In this document: positions 25,939 to 35,388 of the stretch, one piece after another | How positions within the stretch are numbered: the stretch's first letter is position 1 | Layout of the letters: each line of letters begins with the position of its first letter | Source of the DNA: Actinomadura coerulea | GTDB taxonomy: Bacteria > Actinomycetota > Actinomycetes > Streptosporangiales > Streptosporangiaceae | DNA: 64,000 nt | Assembly: GCF_014208105.1 (NCBI RefSeq) | Contig: NZ_JACHMQ010000001.1 | Coordinates: forward strand, 7,316,001-7,380,000 | Direction: 5' to 3' | The notes under the pieces: generated by a model | Told to the model about the DNA's origin: nothing | Database searches by the model: none | Seen by the model: only the letters and a program-made list of their open reading frames with translations | Position numbers and translations under genes: made by a program

Positions 25939-26928
25939 CTATCGCCGGATGACCTGTGGATTAAGCCCGTTCACCACGTTCTGTACGTCTCGTCCCTGAA
26001 CGACCGCGGTGACGTTGTCGCGGACCATCCCGAGCAGGTTCAGCTGCGACTGGACGGACGCCCCCGCGGCGTGCGGCGACAGCAGGACGTCCTCGCGGGA
26101 GCGCAGCGGATGCCCCTCCGGAAGCGGCTCCTGCTCGAACACGTCCAGGGCCGCCCCGGCGAGGCGTCCCGAGTCCAGCGCGGCGAGGACGGCGCCGTCC
26201 GGCGCGATGCCCCCGCGCGCCACGTTCACCAGGAGCGCCTTGTCCGGCAGCAGGGCGAGACGCTCCGGACCTATCAGCCCCTTGGTCTCCTCGGTCAGCG
26301 GCAGGGCGATGACGAGGATGTCGGACATCGCCATGAGCTCGTCCAGCTCCCGGTACGTCGCCGCCGCCTGGGGACGCCTCCGCCTCGTCCAGTACGACAC
26401 CGCGCAGCCCAGCGCCGCGAACAGCCGCGCGGCCTCGGCGCCGATCGCGCCGAACCCGACGATGCCGACCCGCTGCGTGTGGATCTCGCGCGGACCGAGC
26501 GCCGCCATCTCCATCTGCGGCCATCCGCCCGCGCGGACCGCCCGGTCGCCCCGCGCGAGGTTGCGGCACAGCGCGAACGCCGCGCCGACCGCCCACTCGG
26601 CGACCCCGCGCGCGTTGAACCCCGCCGCGTTCGCCACCGGCACGCCCGCCGCCGCCCACGCCGCGACGTCGATGCTGTCGGTCCCGACCGCGGGCATCTG
26701 GACGAACGACACCCGCGGCGCCGCCGCCACGGCCCCGGCGTCCAGCGCCAGCCGGCCGGTGAAGTCGCCGATCACCAGGTCGGCGCCGCCGAGCGCGTCG
26801 AGCAGGCCCGCACGGTCCCTGGTCCGCGGGAACGCGACCTCGGCGGCGTCCCCCAGGGGCGCGAACAGCCCTTGGACGATCTCGTCCGCGATCGGGGGCA
26901 GGGAAAGGATCCGCCACGGCGCCGTCAT
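25939..26928 (-). CDS. D-isomer 2-hydroxyacid dehydrogenase family protein
   Basis: 329 aa. An N-terminal substrate domain is followed by the Rossmann NAD site VGIVGFGAIGAEAARLFAALG. The signature runs LVNVARGGIAPDGAVLAALDSGRLAGAALDVFEQEPLPEGHPL, holding the catalytic Arg and Glu, and then LLSPHAAG holds the catalytic His. It reduces 2-keto acids or oxidises D-2-hydroxy acids; the exact substrate is not visible. It is a single gene, transcribed away from the galU cluster. Confidence 0.92.
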   Translation of the reverse strand: MTAPWRILSLPPIADEIVQGLFAPLGDAAEVAFPRTRDRAGLLDALGGADLVIGDFTGRLALDAGAVAAAPRVSFVQMPAVGTDSIDVAAWAAAGVPVANAAGFNARGVAEWAVGAAFALCRNLARGDRAVRAGGWPQMEMAALGPREIHTQRVGIVGFGAIGAEAARLFAALGCAVSYWTRRRRPQAAATYRELDELMAMSDILVIALPLTEETKGLIGPERLALLPDKALLVNVARGGIAPDGAVLAALDSGRLAGAALDVFEQEPLPEGHPLRSREDVLLSPHAAGASVQSQLNLLGMVRDNVTAVVQGRDVQNVVNGLNPQVIRR

Positions 26929-27020
26929 CTCGCTCCTCCCGTCAGGCCGTACCCGACCGCGTCCCCCATTCGCGATCTCGGCCCCCTCACTCTACGAGCA
27001 GGCCGGTGCCGCCGAGCAGG

Positions 27021-27602
27021 TCAGCCCAGGCGGACCAGTCCCCGCGCCGGCGTCACCACCGCCCGGACGCGCTGGTCGTGCGGCTCGGCGGGCACGCTGT
27101 CGACCAGTTCCCCGTCGTACAGCAGCGCGGCGGTGAGGATCGCCGGGCCCACGCGCGCGAGCGCCCGGTCGTAGGAGCCGCCGCCGCGGCCGAGGCGCAC
27201 GCCCGTCCGGTCGACCGCCACCGCGGGCACCAGTACGACGTCCGCGCTGGCCACGGCGCCGGGGCCGCGCGGCGGCTCGGACGACTCCAGGCATCCGCGG
27301 GCCCCGGGGACGAGCGAGTCGGGCCCCTCGTAGGACGCCCAGTCGAGGTCGCCGTCCGGGAGCAGCCGCGGGACCAGCACGTACGCCCCGCGCTTCCACA
27401 GCGCGAACAGCAGGCTTCGCGTGTCCGGCTCGTCGCCTATGGAGACGTACGCCGCGATGGTCCCGGCCATCTCCACCTCCGGGACCGACAACAGCGCGTC
27501 CCGGATCGGGCGCGCCGCGCCGGAGCGCGTCTCGGACGGCATCGCCGCACGTCGTGCGAGCAGTTCGGCTCGGAGGCCGGTCTTCGTGACGATGGGGTGC
27601 AC
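27021..27602 (-). CDS. 5-formyltetrahydrofolate cyclo-ligase
   Basis: 193 aa. It converts 5-formyl-THF plus ATP to 5,10-methenyl-THF. Motifs are LRAELLARRAAM near the N-terminus, ILTAALLYD, VVLVPAVAVDRTGVRLGRGGGSYDRAL (the family signature GxRLGxGGGxYDR), and a C-terminal HDQRVRAVVTP. The GTG start at 27602 has GAGG eight bases upstream. An ATG at 27638 would collide with the divergent galU start, so the shorter form is preferred. Divergence from galU matches the Rv0992c/Rv0993 arrangement. Confidence 0.9.
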   Translation of the reverse strand: MHPIVTKTGLRAELLARRAAMPSETRSGAARPIRDALLSVPEVEMAGTIAAYVSIGDEPDTRSLLFALWKRGAYVLVPRLLPDGDLDWASYEGPDSLVPGARGCLESSEPPRGPGAVASADVVLVPAVAVDRTGVRLGRGGGSYDRALARVGPAILTAALLYDGELVDSVPAEPHDQRVRAVVTPARGLVRLG

Positions 27603-27636
27603 GCTGTGGTCCTCGTTGATGGCTAGGGTCGGGTGC

Positions 27637-28563
27637 ATGGCCGACATTGCACCAGTGCTCAAAGCGGTCGTCCCGGCGGCCGGCCTCGGTACCCGATTCT
27701 TGCCCGCGACCAAGGCGACTCCCAAGGAAATGCTGCCCATCGTCGACAAGCCGGCGATCCAGTACGTCGTCGAGGAGGCGGTCGACGCCGGGCTGTCCGA
27801 CGTCCTCATGATCACCGGGCGCAGCAAACGGTCCATCGAGGACCACTTCGACCGAGCCTACGAGCTCGAGGAGGCGCTGCGCGCCAAGGGCGACGACGAG
27901 CGCCTGGAGGCCGTGCACGAGTCGAGCGATCTGGCGATCATGCACTACGTCCGGCAGGGCGAGCCGCGCGGCCTCGGGCACGCGGTGCACTGCGCCCGCC
28001 AGCACGTCGGCCGCGAGCCGTTCGCGGTGCTGCTCGGCGACGACATGATCGACGCCCGCGACAAGCTGCTGCGGCGCATGATCGAGGTGCGCGGCCAGTA
28101 CGGCGGCAGCGTCATCGCGCTGATGGAGGTCGAGCCCGACCAGGTGTCGGCGTACGGCTGCGCGGCCATCGAGGCGACGGACGAGGACGACGTCGTCCGG
28201 ATCTCCGACCTCGTGGAGAAGCCCGCCGCCGAGGAGGCCCCCAGCAACTGGATCATTATCGGCCGCTACGTCTGCGACCCCGCGGTGTTCGACGTCCTGG
28301 AGAAGACCCCGCCCGGCCGCGGCGGCGAGATCCAGCTGACCGACGCGCTGCGCACCCTCGCCGACATGCCCGCCGACCAGGGCGGCGGCGTCTACGGGGT
28401 CAAGTTCCGCGGCCGCCGCTACGACACCGGCAACAAGCTGGAGTACCTGCGGACGGTCGTCCAGTTCGCGGCGGACAGGCCCGATCTGGCGCCGGAGTTC
28501 CTGCCGTGGCTGCGGGAATTCGTCCGGACGCAGGACGGCGTGGGCGACACAGCGGATTCGTGA
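27637..28563 (+). CDS. galU: UTP-glucose-1-phosphate uridylyltransferase
   Basis: 308 aa. It makes UDP-glucose for cell-wall glycans and trehalose. The nucleotide-binding N-terminus VVPAAGLGTRFLPATKATPK is followed by EMLPIVDKPAIQYVVEEAVDAG, then RQGEPRGLGHAVHCAR, LLGDD, VEKP and GRYV, and the terminal KFRGRRYDTGNKLEYL. TAGGGT seven bases upstream of the ATG (27624-27629) is a good -10 for a leaderless transcript. It is the first gene of the galU-glp-moaC-mogA run. Confidence 0.96.
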   Translation: MADIAPVLKAVVPAAGLGTRFLPATKATPKEMLPIVDKPAIQYVVEEAVDAGLSDVLMITGRSKRSIEDHFDRAYELEEALRAKGDDERLEAVHESSDLAIMHYVRQGEPRGLGHAVHCARQHVGREPFAVLLGDDMIDARDKLLRRMIEVRGQYGGSVIALMEVEPDQVSAYGCAAIEATDEDDVVRISDLVEKPAAEEAPSNWIIIGRYVCDPAVFDVLEKTPPGRGGEIQLTDALRTLADMPADQGGGVYGVKFRGRRYDTGNKLEYLRTVVQFAADRPDLAPEFLPWLREFVRTQDGVGDTADS

Positions 28564-28583
28564 CGAGGCGTCAGACTGGGGCC

Positions 28584-29794
28584 GTGGCTATGAGAACGGT
28601 CGACGAGCATCTGACGGAGATCCTCGGCAGCGTGGCGCCGCTGCCGCCGCTTGACCTGGCACTGCTGGAGGCGCAGGGCACGGTGCTCGCCGAGTCCGTG
28701 TCCGCGCCGGTGCCGCTGCCGCCGTTCGACAACTCCGCGATGGACGGCTACGCCGTGGTCGCGGCCGACATCGCGGCGGCCACCGAGACCGACCCGGTCG
28801 TGCTGCCCGTCGTCGGCGACATCGTCGCGGGCGACTCCGGCCTGTCGGCGATCCGGCCCGGCCTGACCGCCCGGATCATGACGGGCGCGCCGCTGCCCGC
28901 CGGCGCCGACGCCGTCATCCCCGTCGAGTGGACGGACGGCGGCAACGCCACCGTCCGGATCTCGCGCCCCGCCCCGCCGGGCAACTACATCCGCCGGGCG
29001 GGGGAGGACGTCCTCGCCGGGGAGGTCGTCGCCGAGGCCGGCACCCGGATCACCGCCGCGCGGATCGGCATGCTCGCGGCGGTCGGACGGTCCCGGGTCA
29101 CGGTGCGGCCGAGACCGCGCATCGTGGTCGTCTCCACAGGCGACGAACTGCGCGAGCCCGGCACCTCGCTGGCGCCCGGCCAGATCTGGGAGTCCAACAG
29201 CTTCATGCTCACCGCCGCCGTGGTCGAGGCAGGCGGAACGGGCTTCCGGCAGGCCACGGTGCAGGACGAGCCCGCCAAGGTCCTGGAGATGCTCCACGAC
29301 CAGCTCGTCCGGGCCGACGCCATCGTCACCACCGGGGGCGTCTCCATGGGCACCAGGGACGTCGTCAAGGAAGTGCTCGCCGGTACCGGGACGGTCGATT
29401 TCCACAAGGTGCGGATGCGTCCCGGCAAGCCGCAGGGGTTCGGCCTCCTGGAAGGCATTCCCGTCTTCACGCTCCCTGGTAACCCCGTGAGCGCGTACGT
29501 GTCGTTCCAGGTGTTCGTCCGTCCCGCCCTACGCGTCATGCAGGGGCTGCCAGAAGAACCACTCCCCACGGTGAGCGCCGTCGTCGCCGAGGACATCAAG
29601 TCCCCTGCGGGGCTACGCCACTTCCTGCGGGGCAAGCTCTCGTTCACCAGGGGCTTCTACACCGTCACAGCGGCGGGCGTGCAGGGCTCGCACCAGCTCG
29701 GGTCCCTGTCGTCCGCCAACGCGCTCATCGAGATTCCGGAGGACGTCGAAGCCATGCCGGCCGGTTCGCACGTCGAGGTCATGAGGTTGCCGTC

Positions 29795-29798
<4 letters not shown>
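28584..29798 (+). CDS. glp: MoeA-like gephyrin protein Glp / molybdopterin molybdenumtransferase
   Basis: 404 aa (GTG 28584; ATG 28590 is an alternative). Full MoeA architecture: PPFDNSAMDGYAVVAAD, GAPLPAGADAVIPVEWT, VVSTGDELREPG, WESNSFML, TTGGVSMGTRDVVKEVL, KVRMRPGKPQGFGLL and FTLPGNPVSAYVSF, with a C-terminal domain IV. In Corynebacterium the MoeA-like protein encoded between galU and rimJ is Glp, which binds FtsZ and its membrane receptor GlpR. The same synteny here (galU-glp...rimJ-sepX) argues for a division role. Because moaC and mogA follow directly, a molybdenum-cofactor role cannot be excluded and both may apply. Confidence 0.9.
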
Positions 29799-30270
<472 letters not shown>

Positions 30271-30274
<4 letters not shown>

Positions 30275-30756
30275 TCAGGGCGATGGCGGTCACCGTCTCC
30301 AACCGCGCCGCGGCGGGCGTCTACGAGGACAGGTCCGGCCCCGTGCTGGTCGAGATGCTGGAGGACATCGGCTGCCAGGTGGACGGCCCCGTCGTCGTCC
30401 CCGACGGCGAGCCGGTCACCGGCGTCCTGCGCGACGCGGTCGCCGCCGGGTACGACGTCGTCGTCACCTCCGGCGGCACCGGCCTCACCCCCACCGACCA
30501 GACCCCCGAGATGACCAGGCCGGTCATCGAGCGGGAGGTTCCGGGCATCGCCGAGGCCATCCGGCTGGAGGGCCGCGAGAAGGTCCCCGCCGCGATCCTG
30601 TCGCGCGGCCTCGCCGGCATCGCGGGCCGCACCCTGATCGTCAACCTGCCCGGCTCGACCGGCGGCGTCCGCGACGGCATGACCGTCCTCGCCCGCGTCC
30701 TGCCCCACGCGGTGGACCAGATCAACGGCGGCGACCACCCCCGCCCCCCGGGCTAG
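30271..30756 (+). CDS. MogA/MoaB family molybdopterin adenylyltransferase
   Basis: 161 aa. It adenylates molybdopterin before metal insertion. Motifs are RAMAVTVSNRAAAGVYEDRSG, DVVVTSGGTGLTPTDQTPEM and TLIVNLPGSTGGVRDGM. The GTG start overlaps the moaC stop by four bases. It could be moaB or mog; both names are used for this actinobacterial form. Confidence 0.92.
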
Positions 30757-30774
30757 CCCGCGCCCGCCCGGAGG

Positions 30775-31608
30775 CTACGCCTGGATGACGTGGACGCCGG
30801 CCTCGGTGAACGCGGCGAGTTCGGACTCGGGCGCGGTCGCGTCCGTCACCAGGACGTCGATCTCGTCGGTACCGCAGATGCGGGCGAACGCGCGGTGGCC
30901 GATCTTGGAGCCGTCCGCCACCACGACCACCCGGTCGGCGCGCTCGGCCATCAGCCGGTTCACCACGGCCTCGCCCTCGTTGTGGCAGGTCGCGCCGTGC
31001 CGCGCCGTCACCCCGTTCACCCCGATGACCGCCACGTCCAGCGTCACGTGGTCGAAGATGCCGGTGGCGAGCGGCCCGGTCAGCTCGTAGGACTGCGGCC
31101 GCGGCACCCCGCCCGTCAGGACGATCTTCACGTGCGGCCGGACGGCCAGCTCGTTGCCGATGTTCAGCGCGTTCGTCACGATCGTGATCGCCGGGGTCGG
31201 GCCCTCGGCGTGCAGGTCGGCGCGGGTGGCGAGCACCCGGGCGACCTCCGAGGTCGTCGTGCCCCCGTTCAGCCCGATGATCGAACCCGGCTCGGCGAGC
31301 TCCGCGGTCGCCGCCGCGATCCGCTGCTTCTCCGTCGCGTGCCGCGCCGCCTTGTACCGCAGCGGCAGGTCGTAGCTGACGCTCTGCGCGACGGCGCCGC
31401 CGCGGGTGCGGGTCAGCATCTGCTGCTGCGCGAGCTGGTCGAAGTCGCGGCGGATCGTCGCGGCCGACACCCCCATGCGCAGGGACGCCTCCTCGACGGT
31501 GAGCCGCCCGGCGTCCGCGAGCAGTTCGAGCAGCGCGTTCCAGCGCTCGTGCCGGGTCACACCGGTCCCCTTTCCTGCGGGTGGACGGGAGTCCGGGGAG
31601 GTGGTCAT
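30775..31608 (-). CDS. DeoR/GlpR-type sugar-phosphate regulator
   Basis: 277 aa. The DeoR HTH (GRLTVEEASLRMGVSAATIR, RDFDQLAQQQMLTRTRGGAV) is followed by the ISOCOT sugar-phosphate sensor domain (IIGLNGGTTTSEVARVLA, ITIVTNALNIGNEL, VKIVLTGG, DRVVVVADGSKIGHRAFA). TAGAAT six bases before ATG 31608 suggests a leaderless transcript from this start; a GTG at 31560 with GGGG upstream is an alternative. It is divergent from nagA by 94 bp, so it likely controls amino-sugar use. Confidence 0.88.
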   Translation of the reverse strand: MTTSPDSRPPAGKGTGVTRHERWNALLELLADAGRLTVEEASLRMGVSAATIRRDFDQLAQQQMLTRTRGGAVAQSVSYDLPLRYKAARHATEKQRIAAATAELAEPGSIIGLNGGTTTSEVARVLATRADLHAEGPTPAITIVTNALNIGNELAVRPHVKIVLTGGVPRPQSYELTGPLATGIFDHVTLDVAVIGVNGVTARHGATCHNEGEAVVNRLMAERADRVVVVADGSKIGHRAFARICGTDEIDVLVTDATAPESELAAFTEAGVHVIQA

Positions 31609-31702
31609 CCGCGGATTCTAGCCCTGCGCGCCCCTGGCCTTACCTGAGCGATCGGGCCATGGAACAATCAACAACGATCATATGCGTGCATTGGGGGATT
31701 CC

Positions 31703-32830
31703 ATGGCGAAGCCGGAGGACGGCACCGTCTCCTTGTCCAACGCGCGGATCGTCCTTCCGGACGGCGTCCGCGACGGCGCCCTCCACATCGCCGGCGGCAC
31801 GATCGCGGCCGGCCCCGGATCCGGCGAAGTGATCGACCTCGCGGGCCGGCACGTCGTGCCCGGCTTCGTGGACATGCACGTCCACGGCGGCGCGGGAGCC
31901 TCCTACCAGCTCGGAAACCCGGACGAGGCCCGCCGGGCCGCGTCCTTCCACCTCGCTCACGGCACCACCACCACGATGGCGAGCCTCGTCACCGGCGACA
32001 CCGACGAACTGGCCGGCGCCGTCGAGGGCCTGGCCGGCCTCGCCGCCGACGGCGTGATCGCGGGCATCCACCTGGAGGGCCCCTACCTGGCCCGCTCGCG
32101 CTGCGGCGCGCACGACCCGGCGCTCCTGCGCGACCCGGACCCCGCCGAGTTCCGCCGCCTGGTCCGCCTCGGCCGCGGGCACCTCCGCATGATCACCCTC
32201 GCCCCGGAGCTGCCGGGCGCCCTCGACCTCGTCCGCGAGGCGGTGGACGCGGGCGTGATCGCGGCCGTCGGCCACACCGACGGCACCGGCGAAGCCGCCC
32301 GCGCGGCGTTCGACGCCGGCGCGCGCGTGGCGACGCACCTGTTCAACGCGATGCGCCCGCTGCACCACCGCGAGGGCGGGCCGGTCGCCGCCGCCCTGAA
32401 CGACCCCCGGGTCACCGTCGAACTGATCAACGACGGCGTCCATGTGGAGCCCGCCGTGGCCCGCCTCGTGTTCGCGGCCGCGCCCCGCGTCGCGCTCATC
32501 ACCGACGCGATGGCCGCCGCCGGGATGGGCGACGGCGACTACCGCCTCGGCGTGATGGACGTCGAGGTCCGCGACGGCCGCGCCGTCCTCGCGGGCGGGA
32601 CGTCCATCGCGGGCAGCACGATCACCATGGCGGACGCGTTCCGCCGCGCCGTCGCCGACGTCGGCCTGCCGATCGAGCGCGCCGCCGAGGCCGCGTCCCT
32701 CACCCCGGCGCGCGCCCTCGGCATCGACGCGCGCGTAGGGTCACTGGAGCCCGGCAAGGACGCCGACCTGGTCGTCCTGGACGACGACCTGCGCGTCGAC
32801 TGGGTCATGAGACGCGGCCGCCGCGTGTGA
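31703..32830 (+). CDS. nagA: N-acetylglucosamine-6-phosphate deacetylase
   Basis: 375 aa amidohydrolase that removes acetate from GlcNAc-6-phosphate in chitin and cell-wall recycling. Motifs are GFVDMHVHGG (metal site), GIHLEGPYL, VGHTDGTGE, THLFNAMRPLHHREGG, ELINDGVHV, LITDAMAAAGMGDG and the C-terminal GSLEPGKDADLVVLDDDL. The start ATG 31703 has GGGGG five bases upstream; an upstream ATG at 31682 lacks one. No DasR-type palindrome is visible upstream, and the DeoR gene is divergent. Confidence 0.95.
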   Translation: MAKPEDGTVSLSNARIVLPDGVRDGALHIAGGTIAAGPGSGEVIDLAGRHVVPGFVDMHVHGGAGASYQLGNPDEARRAASFHLAHGTTTTMASLVTGDTDELAGAVEGLAGLAADGVIAGIHLEGPYLARSRCGAHDPALLRDPDPAEFRRLVRLGRGHLRMITLAPELPGALDLVREAVDAGVIAAVGHTDGTGEAARAAFDAGARVATHLFNAMRPLHHREGGPVAAALNDPRVTVELINDGVHVEPAVARLVFAAAPRVALITDAMAAAGMGDGDYRLGVMDVEVRDGRAVLAGGTSIAGSTITMADAFRRAVADVGLPIERAAEAASLTPARALGIDARVGSLEPGKDADLVVLDDDLRVDWVMRRGRRV

Positions 32831-32912
32831 CGGCGGTTGCCGAACGTCCCGCGTGCCCGATTTCTCGGGGACAATATGGCGTTCGGACATGCGACCAGGG
32901 AATCATGGAACC

Positions 32913-33542
32913 GTGGAACGTTTGCGGGGATGGCCGGTCACCCTGACCGAGGGCCCTGTAGGGCTGCGCCCGCTGCGGCACCGCGACGCCGCCGTCTGGC
33001 GCGAGTTGCGGGTCCGCAACGCCGACTGGCTCCGCCCCTGGGAGCCCACCAATCCGGAGACGCCGCTGTTCCGCAGCGGCCTCGGCCCGTACATCAGCAT
33101 GGTCCACACCATGCGCCGCGAAGCCCGCCACGGCCTCGCCCTTCCCTGGGTCGTCACGCACGAGGACGATTTCGCCGGTCAGCTCACCATCGGCGCGATC
33201 GTCTGGGGTTCGGCCCGGTCCGCGCAGATCGGCTACTGGGTCGACAGGCGCGTCGCCGGCCGCGGCGTCATTCCCACCGCCGTCGCCCTCGCCGTCGACC
33301 ACTGTTTCTTCACCGTCGGCCTGCACCGGCTCGAAGCCAATATCCGTCCGGAGAACACCGCGAGCCGCCGGGTCGTCGAAAAACTCGGATTCCGCGAAGA
33401 GGGAATTCGGCGCCGCCATCTCCACATCGACGGCGCCTGGCGCGACCACATCTGCTACGCCCTCACCGTCGAGGACGTGCCCGGTGGCCTGCGCGCCCGC
33501 TGGCTGGCGGAGCGGAAACAGGCATTTCCCCGGCGCACCTGA
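32913..33542 (+). CDS. rimJ: RimJ/RimL-type N-acetyltransferase
   Basis: 209 aa. GNAT fold with GLRPLRHRDAAVWRELRVRN, IGYWVDRRVAGRGVIPTAVALAVDHCF (acetyl-CoA loop), RLEANIRPENTASRRVVEKLGFREEG and a C-terminal HICYALTVED. It is named by similarity to ribosomal-protein alanine acetyltransferases and by the conserved position between glp and sepX/glpR. The GTG start 32913 places the first beta strand at the usual distance. Confidence 0.88.
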   Translation: MERLRGWPVTLTEGPVGLRPLRHRDAAVWRELRVRNADWLRPWEPTNPETPLFRSGLGPYISMVHTMRREARHGLALPWVVTHEDDFAGQLTIGAIVWGSARSAQIGYWVDRRVAGRGVIPTAVALAVDHCFFTVGLHRLEANIRPENTASRRVVEKLGFREEGIRRRHLHIDGAWRDHICYALTVEDVPGGLRARWLAERKQAFPRRT

Positions 33543-33757
33543 GCGGCCCATGACTTTCCCGCCGTAAGAATCCTGCGATCGAGAAGTCCCGGCAAACGGA
33601 GAGTAACGGCGAGATCGATCTCGCGACACACCGCCCCTTATGCTCGTCAACCTCTGACAGCCCCTCGTACCGTGCGGGGCGTGGCCCTGCTCCCATTGCA
33701 CGTTCGCGCGCCGAAAGTCGGCCCGCCTCACGAGCGTGCCCTGGAACGGTGGGGCCG

Positions 33758-34321
33758 ATGAGCAGCGCCGTCCTTTACCTCGCGATCGTCGCCGTCTGGG
33801 CCGTCGTCCTGGTACCGATGTGGCTGCGCCGCGACTCCGAGACCACGGGAATCTCCCGCCTCCTCCACAAGCGTCCCGACGAGCCCGCCGACGAGCCCGC
33901 CGCCGAGGATGACGCCGACGAGGAGGAGACGCTCCGCGACGAGGAGATCTCCGCGCCGCGCCGCCCGGTCGGCCGCGCCACCGTCATCGCCCGGCGCCGC
34001 CGCCGCACCAGCGGCCTCGCCGCGCTGCTCCTCACCGCAGTGGCGGTCGCCGCCTCCGGCCTCGCGCCCTGGTGGATCGTCGCGCCCCCGGTCCTGCTCC
34101 TGGCGGGCCACCTGGCGCTCCTGCGCGTCGCCGTGGGCATGGACACCGCCCGCCGCCGCGCCGCCGCCCAGGCCCGCGCCGCCGCCCGCGCCCGCGCCCT
34201 CCAGACCCGCCGCGCCGCCGAGGCCGCCGAGACGGCCGAACCCGCCGAGGTCATCGAGCTCGTCACCCCCGACGAGGTCTTCGACCAGTACGCCGACGAC
34301 CGCCGCGCCGTCGGCGAATGA
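33758..34321 (+). CDS. sepX: Actinobacterial divisome membrane protein SepX/GlpR
   Basis: 187 aa. An N-terminal membrane helix (AVLYLAIVAVWAVVLVPMWL) is followed by an acidic cytoplasmic-type loop (RPDEPADEPAAEDDADEEET), two adjacent helices (SGLAALLLTAVAVAASGLAP, WWIVAPPVLLLAGHLALLRV), then an Ala/Arg-rich helix and an acidic C-terminus. The MWLRRDSE motif after TM1 and the position after rimJ match the SepX/GlpR family needed for septation in Streptomyces and Corynebacterium. The start ATG 33758 follows GGTGGGG. Confidence 0.85.
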   Translation: MSSAVLYLAIVAVWAVVLVPMWLRRDSETTGISRLLHKRPDEPADEPAAEDDADEEETLRDEEISAPRRPVGRATVIARRRRRTSGLAALLLTAVAVAASGLAPWWIVAPPVLLLAGHLALLRVAVGMDTARRRAAAQARAAARARALQTRRAAEAAETAEPAEVIELVTPDEVFDQYADDRRAVGE

Positions 34322-34368
34322 CCGGTGCGCGAGCAGTCCCCGATGTTTGCTAACCTTACGGAGTCCTC

Positions 34369-34442
34369 GGGGCTGTGGCGCAGTCCGGTAGCGCACCTCG
34401 TTCGCATCGAGGGGGTCAGGGGTTCAAATCCCCTCAGCTCCA
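34369..34442 (+). tRNA. tRNA-Ala(CGC)
   Basis: 74 nt. Acceptor GGGGCTG pairs with CAGCTCC, including the G3-U70 wobble that marks tRNA-Ala, and the discriminator is A. Anticodon stem CCTCG/CGAGG holds loop TTCGCAT (anticodon CGC). The T arm is AGGGGTTCAAATCCCCT. The 3' half doubles as the attachment site of the mobile element that follows, and integration has kept the tRNA intact. Confidence 0.95.
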
Positions 34443-34443
34443 C
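34399..34443 (+). other. attL, 45-bp core in the 3' half of tRNA-Ala
   Basis: Identical to 44960-45004. It spans from the anticodon stem through the 3' end of the tRNA plus one base. Confidence 0.92.
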
Positions 34444-34457
34444 CCAGGATTCGCAGG

Positions 34458-34497
34458 TCAAGGGCTTGATCGGAGCATACTCCGATCAAGCCCTTGA
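34458..34497 (+). terminator. Perfect 18-bp hairpin inside the element's left end
   Basis: Left arm 34458-34475 and right arm 34480-34497, loop CATA; the stem includes GGGCTTGATCGGAG. It lies 15 bp after the tRNA and may act as the tRNA terminator in the integrated state, because the original one now sits beyond attR (45091-45125). Confidence 0.65.
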
Positions 34498-34503
34498 TCG
34501 TTT

Positions 34504-34523
34504 GTCATCGAGATGTCATCAAG
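34504..34523 (+). repeat. Arm-type integrase site, left
   Basis: GTCATCGAGATGTCATCAAG, identical to 44826-44845 near the right end. It contains GTCATC twice at an 11-bp period, i.e. one helical turn, as expected for a recombinase arm site. Confidence 0.6.
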
Positions 34524-35370
34524 ACCAACCGGCACCAGATGACACACCCCGGCAAGCAAGACCTAACCCTCACACCACCTGCCACCCGCGCACGCTCAAA
34601 CGTCCTGGGTGATGCATCAAGATCTCCGATGGAGCCCAACTTCCCGTCAATGACTGGATGGAGCCCTGATCGCGGGCTGAGACGGTATCAACGGGCTCCT
34701 GAGCATGTATGACGCGCGAATCGGGGTCATGGCACCGCCTGCACCCGTGATGGCTGGTACAAGTCCATCCCGCCCACCTGGGGCGCCACGCTCTGGTCCG
34801 TCACCGCACCGACGTCGAACGCAGACGGTGTTGTAGTCGGTCATCCAGACAACAAGGGCGTGCTGGATCGGCACCAAACTCAGCTTCACTCTCCGTGAAG
34901 CCCTGCACGAGGCACGCATGCGCTCCTGCCTCCCGGGCCGGCTGGCACCACCACCGAGCGATCAAGAAACCTCGCAGATGGCCGGTACTGCGCACTCGCG
35001 CCGGACGCCACCAGGTCGCCTCGGGCCACCGGGCACACAGCCAGGCATCGAGGGTAAACCCGCTGCGATGCAGGCCAAACCTTCCAGCACCCGACGCCCC
35101 GCCCCAGACGCCGGCGTCTCCCTGAAGCAACTGCATTGGCCTCTCGGTCCCCGCCCCACAAGCCGAGGCGCGCCCGCGCAAAGCTGTCGGTCATACTGCC
35201 TCGCCGATCGTGCGGACGCGCCCTCCGGGACTGGGAAGGGCCAACCAGGTCGGACAGTCTCGGAGGGTACGGCTACGGTGGCCAGAGAGCATGTGAGGCG
35301 TGCGGGGACACCCTCGAGCATGATCGATAAATGGTGTAGTGGAACCGAAGCGTGCAGGCCGCGGCCTAGT
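34524..35370. other. 847-bp stretch without recognised gene
   Basis: Several short open frames exist on both strands, but none has a good start, consistent codon bias or a family motif. It is probably degenerate cargo, possibly old transposase or regulator DNA. Confidence 0.4.
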
Positions 35371-35388
35371 GTGCGAGAATCGCACGCA
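35371..35388 (+). promoter_or_regulatory. Autoregulatory operator/promoter of the Xre-ImmA gene
   Basis: GTGCGA, GAA, TCGCAC form a perfect 15-bp palindrome (35371-35385) that overlaps a -10-like GAGAAT (35375-35380). The ATG follows the -10 by seven bases, so the transcript is likely leaderless and blocked when the palindrome is bound. Confidence 0.65.

Noticed and set aside
31609..31702. DasR operator before nagA
   Set aside because: No match to the 16-bp DasR palindrome was found between the DeoR and nagA starts.
34524..35370. Possible transposase remnant
   Set aside because: No DDE motif, terminal inverted repeats or consistent frame could be found.
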